64,000 bases of DNA, taken from assembly GCF_001654455.1 (NCBI RefSeq), contig NZ_CP015772.1, positions 3,720,001 through 3,784,000 of the forward strand, in the 5' to 3' direction. The notes beneath the pieces were generated by a model. It was given only the letters and a program-made list of their open reading frames with translations. It was not told the origin of the DNA and ran no database searches. This document shows positions 46,009 to 56,900 of this stretch, one piece after another. A program made the position numbers and the translations under genes. Position 1 is the first letter of the stretch. Each line of letters begins with the position of its first letter. This DNA comes from Niabella ginsenosidivorans (GTDB lineage: Bacteria; Bacteroidota; Bacteroidia; Chitinophagales; Chitinophagaceae).

Positions 46009-48576
46009 TTACAGCGGAATGACCGTATATTGCTTTCCTTTTTCAGTTTTAAAATCGATAGTGTATCCTTTATCCGGATTCACCTGCTGCAACACCTTCT
46101 TTGCCCTATTATCATAGGGTGTTTTACCATAACCGATCAGCAGTGCATTGCTCACTGTTCCGGACGCGTTTTCCGATTGTACTTCCAGCACTTTTACCGG
46201 TTGTAATGTGCGCAAACGGCAAACACCGCCTTTTTCGGAATAGATGGTTGCTTTGCTTAACCTGCCATTGTCCCAGTTAATAGCTACTGTAAAATTCCCG
46301 CGGGCTTTTATACCACTGATGACTCCTTTTTTCCAAACAGAAGGCAATGCCGGCAGCAGGAACAAATAACCTTCATGGCTTTGCAGCAGCATCTCCGTCA
46401 TGCCTGCGGTTGCGCCAAAATTTCCGTCAATCTGAAAAGGCGGATGCGCATCGAATAAATTCGGATAAGTGCCGCCTCCGCTCATCGTTTCCCTCTTTTC
46501 ACGGGGATCGATATAGGTAAATGCATCACTCAGGATCTTATAGGCATGCTCACCATCATGCAGGCGGGCCCACCAGTTGATCTTCCAGGCCATTGACCAG
46601 CCGGTGCTTACATCACCACGAAAGATCAGGGATTGTTTTGCGGCAGCAGCCAGCTCTGGCTCCTGGCTTAAGGTAATCTGGCTGCCCGGGTACAATCCGA
46701 ATAAATGAGACAAATGCCGGTGCTGATCTTTGGGATCGTCCCAGTCTTTGAACCACTCCTGTAATTGTCCGTACCGGCCAATACGAAAAGGATATAGCTG
46801 CGCTTTTGCTTTTAAAAGCGCCTGTGCAAATGCAGCATCTGTTTTTAACAGGGCAGCGGCTTTTATTACGTCAGTAAACAGCTCCCGTATTATGGACATG
46901 TCCATAGTGGAAGCCATTGAAAGCTCATGCTCCTGCCCGTTGATCTTAAACACATTTTCAGGGGAAGAGGAAGGATTGGTAACCAGGTACCCGGTTGCGG
47001 GGTCTTTTACCAGCCAGTGCAATAAGAACTGTGCAGCGCCTTTCATTAACGGGTAAGCGGTATCCCGTAAGAATCGTTCATTCCCGGAATACAGGTAATG
47101 CTCCCATAAATGCGTGCTGAACCAGCCTGCGGCCATGGGCCAGCAGGACCAGCGTGCCTTGGCTGAAGGATCATTCCATCCCTGCCCGCCGGGCGGTGAG
47201 GTCTTTGCCCAGATATCGGAGTTATGATGCGCTACCCAGCCTTCATTAATGCCATAGTTCTCTTTTGCGGTTACAGCGCCGTTTACAGCCAGTTCTTTTA
47301 TAAAATCAAATAACGGCTGATGGCATTCCGGTAAATTGGTGTTCTCTGCCAGCCAGTAGTTCATTTCCGTATTGATGTTGGTAGTGTAATTGCTGCCCCA
47401 GGGTGGCTGTACCTGGTCGTTCCAGATACCCTGTAAATTGGTGGGACGGGAACCGGGCCGGGAGGCTGCGATCATCAGGTAGCGGCCATACTGGTAGTAC
47501 AGGGTTTGCAGGCCAAAATCATCCGGCGCTTTTGCAAATAATTTCAGGCGTTCATTGGTAGGTAGCCCGGCATTGACAGCATCTGAGGAAATACTGAAAT
47601 CAACACGGCTGAATAATTGCCGGTAATCTTTTACATGCTGCTGTTTTAATAAATCAAATGGTTTTTGAATAACGGTGTTCATAATGGCCGTTGCTGCTGT
47701 ATGCGGATCTTTTCCATCCCTGCCGGGAGAACGGTTAAAGCCGTTGAAGCTGGTGGCATTGGTTACATAAAAAGTTACGCTGTTTGCCTTATTAATGATG
47801 AGCTGTTCCTGTTCACTTTTTACGGTTCCTCTTTCAGCAATTACCTTTAACTGTACTTCAAAATTTGTTCCCTCGCCATCCCAGTTGTTATAGACAACCT
47901 GCTGCGGCTCATACACCCTGTTAGCAACGAACTTTGGGGCCTTGCCTTTTAGCAGCAGCCCGTTTTGCCCGTAAGCGGAAACCTTGTATTTTAATTTGCT
48001 GCTAAGCGATGCATCCAGACTGATGGCATTTTTTCTATCGGCGGTAATACGGATGATCATTGCCTTATCCGGATAGCTGATAAACGTTTCCCGTTGATAG
48101 CGCACACCGTTTAGTTCATAAGACACTGTTGCCACAGCTGTGTTCAGATCCAGATCCCGGTAATATACCCTGGCAATGGTATCGCTGCTGTGAATGTTCA
48201 GCCACAGATCGGCCATTGGAAGATACCTTGCTGAATAAGGGCCCTGCATCTTTTTCCATACACGGGTAGCGCTGTCATATAAACCCTGAAAGATCAGCTT
48301 CCTTACATCGGCAAGAATTGCCGGCCCGCCCGGTGTATTGCCGGGGTTGGGAGCGCCCGACCAAAGGGTATTATCATTCAGTTGGAAGCGCTCTTTTATC
48401 ACTCCTCCAAAAACCATAGCTCCTGTTTTGCCGTTACCCAACGGTAAGGCTTCTTCCCATATTGAAGCCGGCTTTGTGTACCATAACTTCAGATCATGCA
48501 ATGGGTGTGGCTTTTGAGCGCTTGTCACAAGCGCTGTAAGCGATAGAAATAATATAAAAAACAATCTACAATTCAT
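46009..48576 (-). CDS. GH95 alpha-L-fucosidase / alpha-L-galactosidase
   Basis: Inverting exo-enzyme of 855 residues, signal peptide to VTSAQ (about residue 20). The N-terminal domain shows LPLGNGKTGAMVFGG (about 46-60) and LNDNTLWSGAPNPG. The (alpha/alpha)6 barrel contains NTEMNYWLAE (about 405-414), HHNSDIWAKTSPPGGQ (about 445-460), the acid region SSSPENVF and IDGNFGATAGMTEML near residue 720, which carry the usual catalytic Glu and Asp. Known GH95 enzymes release alpha-1,2-L-fucose or alpha-L-galactose. Its downstream spacer contains the MITE-like element, so polarity on GH31 is possible. Confidence 0.95.
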   Translation of the reverse strand: MNCRLFFILFLSLTALVTSAQKPHPLHDLKLWYTKPASIWEEALPLGNGKTGAMVFGGVIKERFQLNDNTLWSGAPNPGNTPGGPAILADVRKLIFQGLYDSATRVWKKMQGPYSARYLPMADLWLNIHSSDTIARVYYRDLDLNTAVATVSYELNGVRYQRETFISYPDKAMIIRITADRKNAISLDASLSSKLKYKVSAYGQNGLLLKGKAPKFVANRVYEPQQVVYNNWDGEGTNFEVQLKVIAERGTVKSEQEQLIINKANSVTFYVTNATSFNGFNRSPGRDGKDPHTAATAIMNTVIQKPFDLLKQQHVKDYRQLFSRVDFSISSDAVNAGLPTNERLKLFAKAPDDFGLQTLYYQYGRYLMIAASRPGSRPTNLQGIWNDQVQPPWGSNYTTNINTEMNYWLAENTNLPECHQPLFDFIKELAVNGAVTAKENYGINEGWVAHHNSDIWAKTSPPGGQGWNDPSAKARWSCWPMAAGWFSTHLWEHYLYSGNERFLRDTAYPLMKGAAQFLLHWLVKDPATGYLVTNPSSSPENVFKINGQEHELSMASTMDMSIIRELFTDVIKAAALLKTDAAFAQALLKAKAQLYPFRIGRYGQLQEWFKDWDDPKDQHRHLSHLFGLYPGSQITLSQEPELAAAAKQSLIFRGDVSTGWSMAWKINWWARLHDGEHAYKILSDAFTYIDPREKRETMSGGGTYPNLFDAHPPFQIDGNFGATAGMTEMLLQSHEGYLFLLPALPSVWKKGVISGIKARGNFTVAINWDNGRLSKATIYSEKGGVCRLRTLQPVKVLEVQSENASGTVSNALLIGYGKTPYDNRAKKVLQQVNPDKGYTIDFKTEKGKQYTVIPL

Positions 48577-48920
48577 CTACATAAATTAAACACAAAGTCG
48601 TATCTGGCTAAAGTTTATTTTCCACTTTTGTCTTAAGACAAAAGTGGAGCAAAAAGTCAAGTCCGCCGAAAGGCGAATCCCCCCTTATCCTTTAAAATTA
48701 CAAACCGGGCTATTCACCGGCGGTACCGGTAAAATCTGCGTTTCAGCCTTTGTTCCGCCTTCTGCGGAACGCCATTCCACTTGATTTTACCTTTCGCTGT
48801 CCGGCGGACACTCTTCTGAGCAAAAACCGTTTCACTAATTCCGTCATCTTTCTTAATAAACTTCTTCCCATCCATCTTGCTCTGAAGAATGTTCATTAAG
48901 ATAACAAAGTGGCTTCCAAT
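48577..48920. repeat. repeat-like spacer with a 28-bp perfect palindrome
   Basis: The 344-base gap between GH2 and GH95 genes holds a perfect palindrome at 48621-48648 (tccacttttgtctt followed by its inverse). It is followed by gcaaaaagtcaag and, near 48710-48810, G/C-rich inverted repeats (ccggcggtaccgg; tgttccgccttctgcggaac). A 60-codon open frame at 48714-48896 (minus) covers the latter but looks like translated repeat, with many Lys/Arg and no family. A transcript end or mRNA-stabilising structure is possible. Confidence 0.6.
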
Positions 48921-51401
48921 CTATAGATCCAAAAATACCACCGGAAGCTGATCTGCTTTAGCGCTGGCCACTGAACTGCCGCCATTGGTCTTTATACGAA
49001 TGATGGCCCGGCCATTGTACAACTGTACCCGCCTTGAGCCGGAAGAAGTGCCCAGGTCATCCAGTAAGATGCCATCGCCTGTAATGCCAAGCCGGATCCA
49101 GCCGGCTGCATCCAGGCACTGCACCTGTTTTGCATCATATACTTTAGCCTCAATAGTGGCTATACCATTCTCTTCTTTTATCTTTTCCAGCTTTACCTGT
49201 GCCGGTTTCCCCCATTGCTCCGTTTGATAAGTAAAACGGATCGTATCCCGGACTGTTTGCTTTCCTTCGCGTGCAATTACATAAGCCGTATTCGCACCTT
49301 TTTTGAAAACTACGTTCCAGCGCAAACCCGCTGCCGGGAAGTCCTGGCTGTTCCTTTTTTTAATACCAAAGGAGCTGCCGTTTAGAAATAACTCTGCTTC
49401 TCTGCAATTGGAATAGACCTTTATCATTTTCTCTTCTCCCTCCTTACCCCAGCGTACCGGCCAGGAGTGCCCGTAAATATGCGCCATTGGCTTTTTTGTC
49501 CAGTAAGACTGAAATACATAATAGGCCTCCTTCTTTGTAAGATCACGCGCTACCACGCCTTTCTGGTTCATATAGGGGATCGGGTTATCCGGTCTTACCG
49601 GGGTAGAAAAATCCTTAAAGACCCATTGTGCCGATCCTGTTAACCAGGGCATAGTTTCCTGCTCTTTTAAATGCCAGTCAATCAGGTTACAAATATAGGT
49701 CTCGCTCCAGTCACCGTCTTTTGAAGCACGCGCGGCGCCACCATATAAAGAAGCGTCGCCGGCGCGCTCATCCGCAGTACCGGTAGCTTTAATGTTCTGT
49801 AAGGATTTATCAGGATTTTCTGAATGACGCCCCTCATGACTGTCGCCTCCCCACTCCACATGCAAAAAATGATCGACTTTGTCAAACTCTGATTTTGAAA
49901 CTTCTTTGTACTCCGTATAAATACCCCTGTACCAGCCTGCCCAGATAGAGGGTGAATAAACGTCTACAATATCCTTACAAAAATCGCAGCGGCGGATGGC
50001 CGTTTTACGGGAAGGATCCAGTGTATGCGCCAGGCTGTTCAGCTCTTTCATATAGGTGCGGATCTTTTCCTGGTCAACCCCGATAGCCGTCGGAGCCGGA
50101 AAATCGCCAGGCCAGTCATTTTCATTCCCCAATCCCCAGATAATAACGGAAGGATGATTATAATGCTGCTCTATCATATTCCGCAGCATGCGCTTGCCCT
50201 GCTCCTGGTATACAGCGCCGCCCAGGCCACCGCGGCACCAGGGGATCTCTTCCCAAACGAGTATACCCAGGCTATCACATAAATTTAAAATAATGCGCGA
50301 TTGCTGGTAATGCGCCAGCCGGATAAAATTAACGCCCATCTCTTTTATAGCGATCATTTCCTGCCGCATCAATTCTTCGGTCATAGCTGCGGCCAGTCCG
50401 GCATGATCTTCATGCCGGTGGGTACCTCTTAACAGCAACCGTTTTCCATTTAAAAGAAAAGGGCCTTTTTTTACAAATTCAAAATTGCGGAAACCTATAC
50501 GGGAGCGGCTGGTATGTGCACCTGCTGTGGTAGTTACCGTTGCCTCTACCGTATATAATACAGGTTGCTCCGGGCTCCATAGCTGCGGATTCCTGACGAT
50601 AAGAGTGGCGGCTTCCACATCCCTGCCGGTCAGTTGCAGTGCTTTTTGTGTTTTCTGTACTTCCCTGCCTGACGGGTCTACCAGGCGTACCAGTAATTGT
50701 GCACCGGGCAATTTACCGGGATCTGAAAGCCGCAGCTTTATATTTACCGAACCGGAACGGCCATTGGCTGCCACTACCGGGGTTGCAAATAACTGGTCAA
50801 TATATAAAGCCGGTTCATACACCAGGTTCACATAGCGGTACAGGCCGCCATACAGGTTAAAATCCGACAGGTTGGAAGGCATCATTTCCAGGTCGCGCGA
50901 ATTATCACAGCGGATGACAACCGGCACCTTTCCTTTAAACCGTTTTACAAGACTGTCATCTTGCCGGAAGATATTTACTGCATCCGTAATATCTGCTGTC
51001 CATTCATCATAACCGCCAACATGGGTGCCCACCTTTGTTGTATAAACATATACTTCTGTTTTCTGCCCGGCTCCTTCAAAATGCAGGATCGTTCGGCCGT
51101 TCTTATAAGGGTTGCTGATCTTCAGCTGTGCCCGGTACCACATAGGCCCCTGGTAATAGTTTACATCAGGATCCACAGCATCTCGCTCATTGGCACAATG
51201 AGGGAGGATTACTTTTGTCCATAGAGGTACTGATTCAGGATCGCCCTGCTTCACCGGCCTTACGGCTTCCCATACGCCGCCCAGGTCCTGCCTCAGGAAT
51301 TCCCAGTTACTGATCAGCCGGGTGGATTGCTGGGCGGATGCCCGCTGCGAAAAAATTTCTAAAAAAAATACTGCAATAAAATAGAAAACTCTTTTCAACA
51401 C
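48921..51401 (-). CDS. GH2 beta-galactosidase/beta-glucuronidase-like
   Basis: 826 residues, signal peptide to RASAQ (about residue 24), start codon GTG. The order is sugar-binding jelly-roll domain (about 28-200), immunoglobulin-like domain (about 205-305), TIM barrel (about 310-610) and C-terminal beta domains. The acid/base is Glu427 in WGLGNENDW and the nucleophile is Glu516 in FLHVEWGGD. Further GH2 marks are LLLRGTHRHED and NFIRLAHYQQS. Galactosidase, glucuronidase and other activities all occur with this architecture. It comes after the FAS1-like gene in the susC2 operon. Confidence 0.94.
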   Translation of the reverse strand: MLKRVFYFIAVFFLEIFSQRASAQQSTRLISNWEFLRQDLGGVWEAVRPVKQGDPESVPLWTKVILPHCANERDAVDPDVNYYQGPMWYRAQLKISNPYKNGRTILHFEGAGQKTEVYVYTTKVGTHVGGYDEWTADITDAVNIFRQDDSLVKRFKGKVPVVIRCDNSRDLEMMPSNLSDFNLYGGLYRYVNLVYEPALYIDQLFATPVVAANGRSGSVNIKLRLSDPGKLPGAQLLVRLVDPSGREVQKTQKALQLTGRDVEAATLIVRNPQLWSPEQPVLYTVEATVTTTAGAHTSRSRIGFRNFEFVKKGPFLLNGKRLLLRGTHRHEDHAGLAAAMTEELMRQEMIAIKEMGVNFIRLAHYQQSRIILNLCDSLGILVWEEIPWCRGGLGGAVYQEQGKRMLRNMIEQHYNHPSVIIWGLGNENDWPGDFPAPTAIGVDQEKIRTYMKELNSLAHTLDPSRKTAIRRCDFCKDIVDVYSPSIWAGWYRGIYTEYKEVSKSEFDKVDHFLHVEWGGDSHEGRHSENPDKSLQNIKATGTADERAGDASLYGGAARASKDGDWSETYICNLIDWHLKEQETMPWLTGSAQWVFKDFSTPVRPDNPIPYMNQKGVVARDLTKKEAYYVFQSYWTKKPMAHIYGHSWPVRWGKEGEEKMIKVYSNCREAELFLNGSSFGIKKRNSQDFPAAGLRWNVVFKKGANTAYVIAREGKQTVRDTIRFTYQTEQWGKPAQVKLEKIKEENGIATIEAKVYDAKQVQCLDAAGWIRLGITGDGILLDDLGTSSGSRRVQLYNGRAIIRIKTNGGSSVASAKADQLPVVFLDL

Positions 51402-51429
51402 TGCTATTTAACCTGATTAAACGTTCCTG

Positions 51430-52227
51430 TTATCTTGAAGGGTACAAAGCCGCTCCGTATACGTGCACCACTCCGTTGGTAGCTATATAGCCGATAGACC
51501 TGCTGCTGGTACGATCATTAAATACGATGGGGGCAATATCTGCATTATTCTGAATATGCAGCGTAAATTTTCCTTCAGGATCAAACCCGTTGCCGCCTGC
51601 CACGTTAAACCCGGGCAGCTTGGGATCCCAGTACCCCAGCATTGATTCTTTTGTTGCTTTACTATTAGACGGCAATATCGATTGTATGGTTTTATTCTCT
51701 GCATTCAGATCGTAATAGTTAAATACCCCCTCACCGATCAGATACAGGAAAAAGTTCTTTACCGTTTCCCTGGAATAATCTTCCCATTTGGTGGCGGGAT
51801 GTGTTTGAGGCAGCCCTGTGGCCGGATTGATGATGGGGTTACCATTATCGTCATGGTCCAATATCTGGAAAGTAAAAAACAATCCTTTATCCATTACACC
51901 GGAAGTATTAAAGCCGCGTACCGCATCATTGTGCAGGAATATAAAGGTTCTCCCCGGCTTTTCATATTCTGAAAGATCAAACCCGCAATAATCCAGTCCT
52001 TTTTTCATCCACCGGAATACGGTATCTGTGGGCGCGTCCGGTGTGCCATCTGCCCGGCTCAGTAAAAATTCCTTGGCGGTCATGTTAATATTGGGATCAA
52101 TTGTTTGCTTATGATAATCATAATTCTTTTGCAGGCTTAGTCCAAGCAGCTTTTTACAGCCTGGTAAAAAAGTTGCAACAGCTGCAAGCACCAGAATGCT
52201 GTTGATGATGAATTTGCACTTTTTCAT
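51430..52227 (-). CDS. FAS1 (fasciclin)-like lipoprotein of the susC2 operon
   Basis: 265 residues. The ATG at 52227 starts a lipoprotein signal (MKKCKFIINSILVL... with FLPGC, Cys24); the open frame to 52365 would overlap the end of susD2 and lacks a signal. The body reads as one FAS1 domain: TVFRWMKKGLDYCGFDLSEY and TFIFLHNDAVRGF early, and the closing phrase ATNGVVHVYGAALYPS, which matches the H2 box of fasciclin domains (NGVVHVID type). Such lipoproteins often follow susC/susD pairs and may be surface adhesins or glycan-binding proteins. It is encoded 95 bases after susD2. Confidence 0.75.
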   Translation of the reverse strand: MKKCKFIINSILVLAAVATFLPGCKKLLGLSLQKNYDYHKQTIDPNINMTAKEFLLSRADGTPDAPTDTVFRWMKKGLDYCGFDLSEYEKPGRTFIFLHNDAVRGFNTSGVMDKGLFFTFQILDHDDNGNPIINPATGLPQTHPATKWEDYSRETVKNFFLYLIGEGVFNYYDLNAENKTIQSILPSNSKATKESMLGYWDPKLPGFNVAGGNGFDPEGKFTLHIQNNADIAPIVFNDRTSSRSIGYIATNGVVHVYGAALYPSR

Positions 52228-52321
52228 TCCTATATTTTTTTGTTTTGCCCGCCGCGGCGGGTGATTATTTTTTTTCAATGGCCAGGCAGGGTTCCTGCAC
52301 AACCGTTTCTGAAATTTATTT

Positions 52322-53896
52322 TTATCCGCCATAGCCCGGGTTCTGTACCAGTTGCCTGTTTGCATTCATGACACTCCGGTTGATCGGCCATAAAATTTTT
52401 CTCGGATCACCAAAACCGGTAGCATCGGTGGCAGCAGATCCCGCTTCTATTTGCCTTCTTTTCAGTATGGGATCCATTATTTTTACCACATTGCCTGTAC
52501 GTACCAGGTCAAACCATCTTTTACCTTCACCTACCAGCTCCAACTGGCGTTCCTTCAGGATAGCATCGGCCATTGCAGCCTGGCCGGTAACCGGTGCGCT
52601 GTCTGCCTCGTAAGCAGGAAGGCCCGCTCTTACCCGAACAAAATTCAGGTATTTCAGCGCATCGGCCGGATTGCCTGTAGCATTCAATGCTTCTGCATAT
52701 AAAAGATAGATATCCGCCAGCCTGTACATGGGTAAATACACAGGCGCCTCTTTAAAATAGTACGTTGCCAGCTCTGCCGCAGTGGATGCCTTGGTGGGAT
52801 TGACCGGAGAAGCATACCATTTAACAAACCGGTCGCGATAGGATGCGGTTGGATCATTGTTTCTTGAATACGGATCAATGGTCTGTTTCGGGCGAATATC
52901 CACCTCCGCAGGCGCTGCTACCGTTTGTGGTATCACCCAGTTATTATACAGATCAGCGTCCATAACAATCGGTTTGTTATTAGCCGTCCATGAAGTAACC
53001 ATACAGGCACAATCATTTTTAAGAAAATCCCAGTGAATGCTCCATATAGACTCAATGCTGGTATTGGGTGCTGTGAACAGGCTTTTCCAGGTGGCCTGCG
53101 GCTGAAGGTTCGCCCCGCTTGCTCCTGCATATAGGGCGCCGGTAGGGCCTTTAGCTTTAAACAGGTTGTTGATCCAAACGATGGCGTTGGCATAATCATG
53201 CTTCCACATATACACGTCTGCAAGTATGGCGCATATGGCTCCCTCACCCAATGTCCATACAGAAGGTGTCTGATTTTTTACAACCAGTGAATAGGCATTG
53301 GTAAGATCCGGTATAATCAGCTCATCGATCAGCTTATCTGCAGCCACCCTGGGTTTTTCCAGTGTATCGGTTAAACTCTCCATTGGAGTGGTCCAAACAG
53401 GCGCATCGCCCCATACCCTTACAATATAAAAATAGCAGATGGCGCGCATGGCATAACTTTCGGCCAGCGCTTTATTCATGACATCCTGCGTAACCTTGCT
53501 ATCGGTAATTGCAGCACCCGGAATGTATTTGATATTGGCGTTTGCTCTTCCTATAACTGTATATAAGCCTGACCAGTCGGAAAATTCATTATCGGTTGTT
53601 AATGAATTCATCGCCAGTTCTGTAGTTGTAATTGTTGTATAACTTAAAAAACGGTCAAAATTATCAGAGCGGTAATCCCCCCAGTACAATGCTCTTTCCT
53701 TGTATTGTGCTTCGCCAATCATTTGCTGTTGAAACCCTGCATACATGCCTGCCACAGCCGCATTTACATCGTAAAGGGTTTTGTAAAATTTACTCTGGGC
53801 TACCTGCGACTGGGGCGATACGTCCAAAAATTTATTACAACCGCTGCATACGGTAATGATACACAAAATTATGATGCTATAATTCAGTTTTTTCAT
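52322..53896 (-). CDS. SusD/RagB family glycan-binding lipoprotein 2
   Basis: About 524 residues from the ATG at 53896 (an in-frame ATG also exists at 53905). The signal MKKLNYSIIILCIITVCSGC has its lipidated Cys at position 20 and is followed by NKFLDVSPQSQ. SusD landmarks are VNAAVAGMYAGFQQQ, KALAESYAMRAICYFYIVRVWGD, AICAILADVYMW and the C-terminal AYLYAEALNATGN-like, FVRVRAGLPAYE and KRWFDLVRTG segments. It begins eleven bases after the susC2 stop, so both form a pair. It diverges from SusD1 enough to expect a different ligand fragment. Confidence 0.95.
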   Translation of the reverse strand: MKKLNYSIIILCIITVCSGCNKFLDVSPQSQVAQSKFYKTLYDVNAAVAGMYAGFQQQMIGEAQYKERALYWGDYRSDNFDRFLSYTTITTTELAMNSLTTDNEFSDWSGLYTVIGRANANIKYIPGAAITDSKVTQDVMNKALAESYAMRAICYFYIVRVWGDAPVWTTPMESLTDTLEKPRVAADKLIDELIIPDLTNAYSLVVKNQTPSVWTLGEGAICAILADVYMWKHDYANAIVWINNLFKAKGPTGALYAGASGANLQPQATWKSLFTAPNTSIESIWSIHWDFLKNDCACMVTSWTANNKPIVMDADLYNNWVIPQTVAAPAEVDIRPKQTIDPYSRNNDPTASYRDRFVKWYASPVNPTKASTAAELATYYFKEAPVYLPMYRLADIYLLYAEALNATGNPADALKYLNFVRVRAGLPAYEADSAPVTGQAAMADAILKERQLELVGEGKRWFDLVRTGNVVKIMDPILKRRQIEAGSAATDATGFGDPRKILWPINRSVMNANRQLVQNPGYGG

Positions 53897-53906
53897 GTTG
53901 CTCATT

Positions 53907-56900
53907 TTAAAAATTAACATTGATTCCAAATCCATATTCCCGCCTTTTAGGGTACTTGCCATTATCATAACCCGGCTGCAGTACATTGGATGCGCTGAAT
54001 TCGGGATCATACCCCCTGTAATTGGTCCAGGTAAGCAGGTTCGTACCATACACATAAACCGTTGCCCCCTTCAGGAATACTTTCCGGGTAATGCCCGGCG
54101 AGAACATATAAGAAAGGCGCAGACTGGACAGCCTGATGAAAGAGCCATCCTCAATGAACAAACTGTTGGCATCTTTTTTCTCATTTCCCCTGTTTTTATA
54201 TTCGGGGTAATAAGGGTACTTGGCTATATCGCCAGGCTGCCTCCATACATTGTAAGTCATTTCCGGGCTTCCGGCGCCGGTATTGGAGGGATAGCTTTGT
54301 GCATACAGCAATGCATTATACACATGGGAACCAAAAGAGGCATTGACCAGGAACGACAAAGAGAATTGCCGGTAGGTAAGGTTGTTGAGAATACCCAGGT
54401 AAAATTTCGGCTGTGCATTGGCCAGTATCTGCCGGTCGCGGTCATCTATCAGGCTGTCTTTATTCAGATTCTGCCAGATAACATCGCCACCGCGCAGTTT
54501 CCCTCCCGGATCGTACATGCTGTGCACGGTTCCGGTGTAACGCTGCCCATTGAAGGTGTATACCGGTAATCCGTTTTCATACAGGGGTTTTCCATCATCG
54601 CCCAACACCACTGTAAGCGGCTCCCAGTTATCATTGTAGGCGTTGGACTCGTTCCATTGATACACGCCAAGGTTTTTCCAGCCATAGAAATTACCGATTT
54701 TTCCTCCTTCTTCAATGTACCATTTGTTGGCCACAATAAACGGCGTGCCATCGCCCAGCTTTTTAATGATGCTCTTTTCAAAAGAAATATTTCCTCCTAT
54801 TTCCCAGGTAACGCCCCTGTTGCTGTTTTTTGCGAGGATGGGCGTACCTTTTACAGAAAACTCAAGCCCGCGGTTCTCCAGTGTGCCAAGGTTGACCATC
54901 ACATTATCAAAACCCGTTTCTCCGGGAAGGTCTTTTTGATACAGCAGATCCTTTGTAGTTTTTATATAGTAGTCTGTTGTAAAGGTTAACCTGCCGCGGA
55001 AAAAGGTCAGATCCAACCCGGCATCCTGCTGAATGGTGGTTTCCCAGTGTACCCGTGCATTTCCGAATGTAGGTGTGGTATAAGCGCCTCCCACGCCCGC
55101 ATAACTTCCGCCGGTAAACGTAACCTTATTGAGGTAATCGTTTGAACCGATGCGGTCGTTACCTACCTGGCCGGTACCGATCCTGAAGCGGCCATCCGTT
55201 AATACATTTTTTGCCCAGTTCATAAACGGCTCATCGGAAAAACGCCATCCGCCTGAAGCGGAATAGAAGTTACCGTACCTGGATTCATTACCAAAGCGCG
55301 AAGAACCGTCTCTACGGAAAATACCTGCAAGTGTATACTTCCCTTTATAACTATAGTTGGCTCTTGCAAATAAACTTGCGCCGGCGTTGAGATCTGCATC
55401 CGTATAAGTTTGTGAAGCGGTAAGATAGGAAGGCTGGGTAATAAATATTTCTTCACTGACAACATTGGCATATTCAGAGTGCGCTCTGTCGTAACGGGTT
55501 TTATCTGCACTAACGCCCAGTACTGCCTGCAAGTTATGGGCACCGCCAAAGGTTTTATTGTAATTCAAAAATGACTGGTACTCCCACGAAAATGTTTTTT
55601 GCATATCATTGGAACCATTGTTCTGGTCTTTATTGGCCGAAACATAGCGCGGTGAGAAAAACAGGTTCTGGCTGTTATTCAGCATAGCGTTAAAGGTGTT
55701 TGTAAATAACAGGTCTTTGGTGATCCGGTATTGCAATGAATTGCTGAATTGTATGGAGAACCGGTCTGTTTTATTGGTTTCAAGCAGGGCGTTTGCCAAT
55801 GGGTTGCGCTTGGAACCAACATAGCTGGTCAGTGAACCATCCGGATAATAGATCAGCGAATACGCCGGCCGGTCAAATGCAACGGCTACCGTTCTTGCGA
55901 TCGGTATTTCATTACCGGTCTGGTACATCATGGAAATATTACTCACATATTTAAATTTGGGAGAAGCCTGGTATTCTATATTGCTCCTTACCTGCACCCG
56001 TTTTATATAGCTGTTTGGTATGATCGACTTATCATTAAGGTAGTTCACCCCGGTGTAATAGTTCAGCCCTTTTTGCCCGCCACTTACGCCCAGGTTGATC
56101 TGCTGCCTGTCTCCAAGGTTACCCAGCAGCAGTTCCTGCAGGTCATTATCCGAGTTAAAACCGGGGTTCAGTGAATCAATATTCCCTCCGGTACTGCCAG
56201 TAGGGTTTTTTTGCTGCACTCTCCTGAATTCACGAACCTGGGCTGCATTGTTCTGTGGCAGCTTGTGCGCAAGCTTTCCAAAAATGCGGGAATAGTTCAG
56301 GTCAATCCGCGCCTTGCCTTCTTTACCTCTTTTAGTAGTAATAATGATAACCCCATTAGCTGCCCGTGCGCCGTAAATGGCTGCCGAAGCCGCATCTTTT
56401 AAAACTTCAATCTTATCAATATCCATGGGATTGATGCTGGCTCCATCCGGGGTAATCACACCGTCAACAAGATATAAGGGACCGTTACCGCTGTTAAGCG
56501 TTGATGCACCGCGGATCTGGATGGTACCTTCGGCACCTGGTGCGCCACCACCATCATTGGTTACCAAAACACCCGCGGCCTGCCCCTGCAATGCATCAAA
56601 TAAATTGACGGGCTGCCGCTCTTCAATATTTTTAGAAGTGATAGAGGAAATGGCGCCTGTAACATCCCGCTTTTTCTGTGTTCCGTACCCGATAACCACT
56701 ACATCATCCAGGTCTGAAACTGATTCTGATAACGTAACATCCATTGTGGCGCGACCGTTCACTGGTTCTTCTTTTTCAATATACCCTACCGCAGAGAAAG
56801 TGAGCACTGCTGATGTTCCCTTTACCTGCAGGGAGAAATGCCCCATGGAGTCAGTTGTGGTTCCGGTGCTGGTTCCCTTCAGGATAACAGAGACTCCGGA

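Noticed and set aside
48714-48896. 60-codon open frame in the GH2-GH95 spacer
   Set aside because: It lies on inverted-repeat DNA, is rich in Lys and Arg and has no known family; more likely repeat sequence than a gene.
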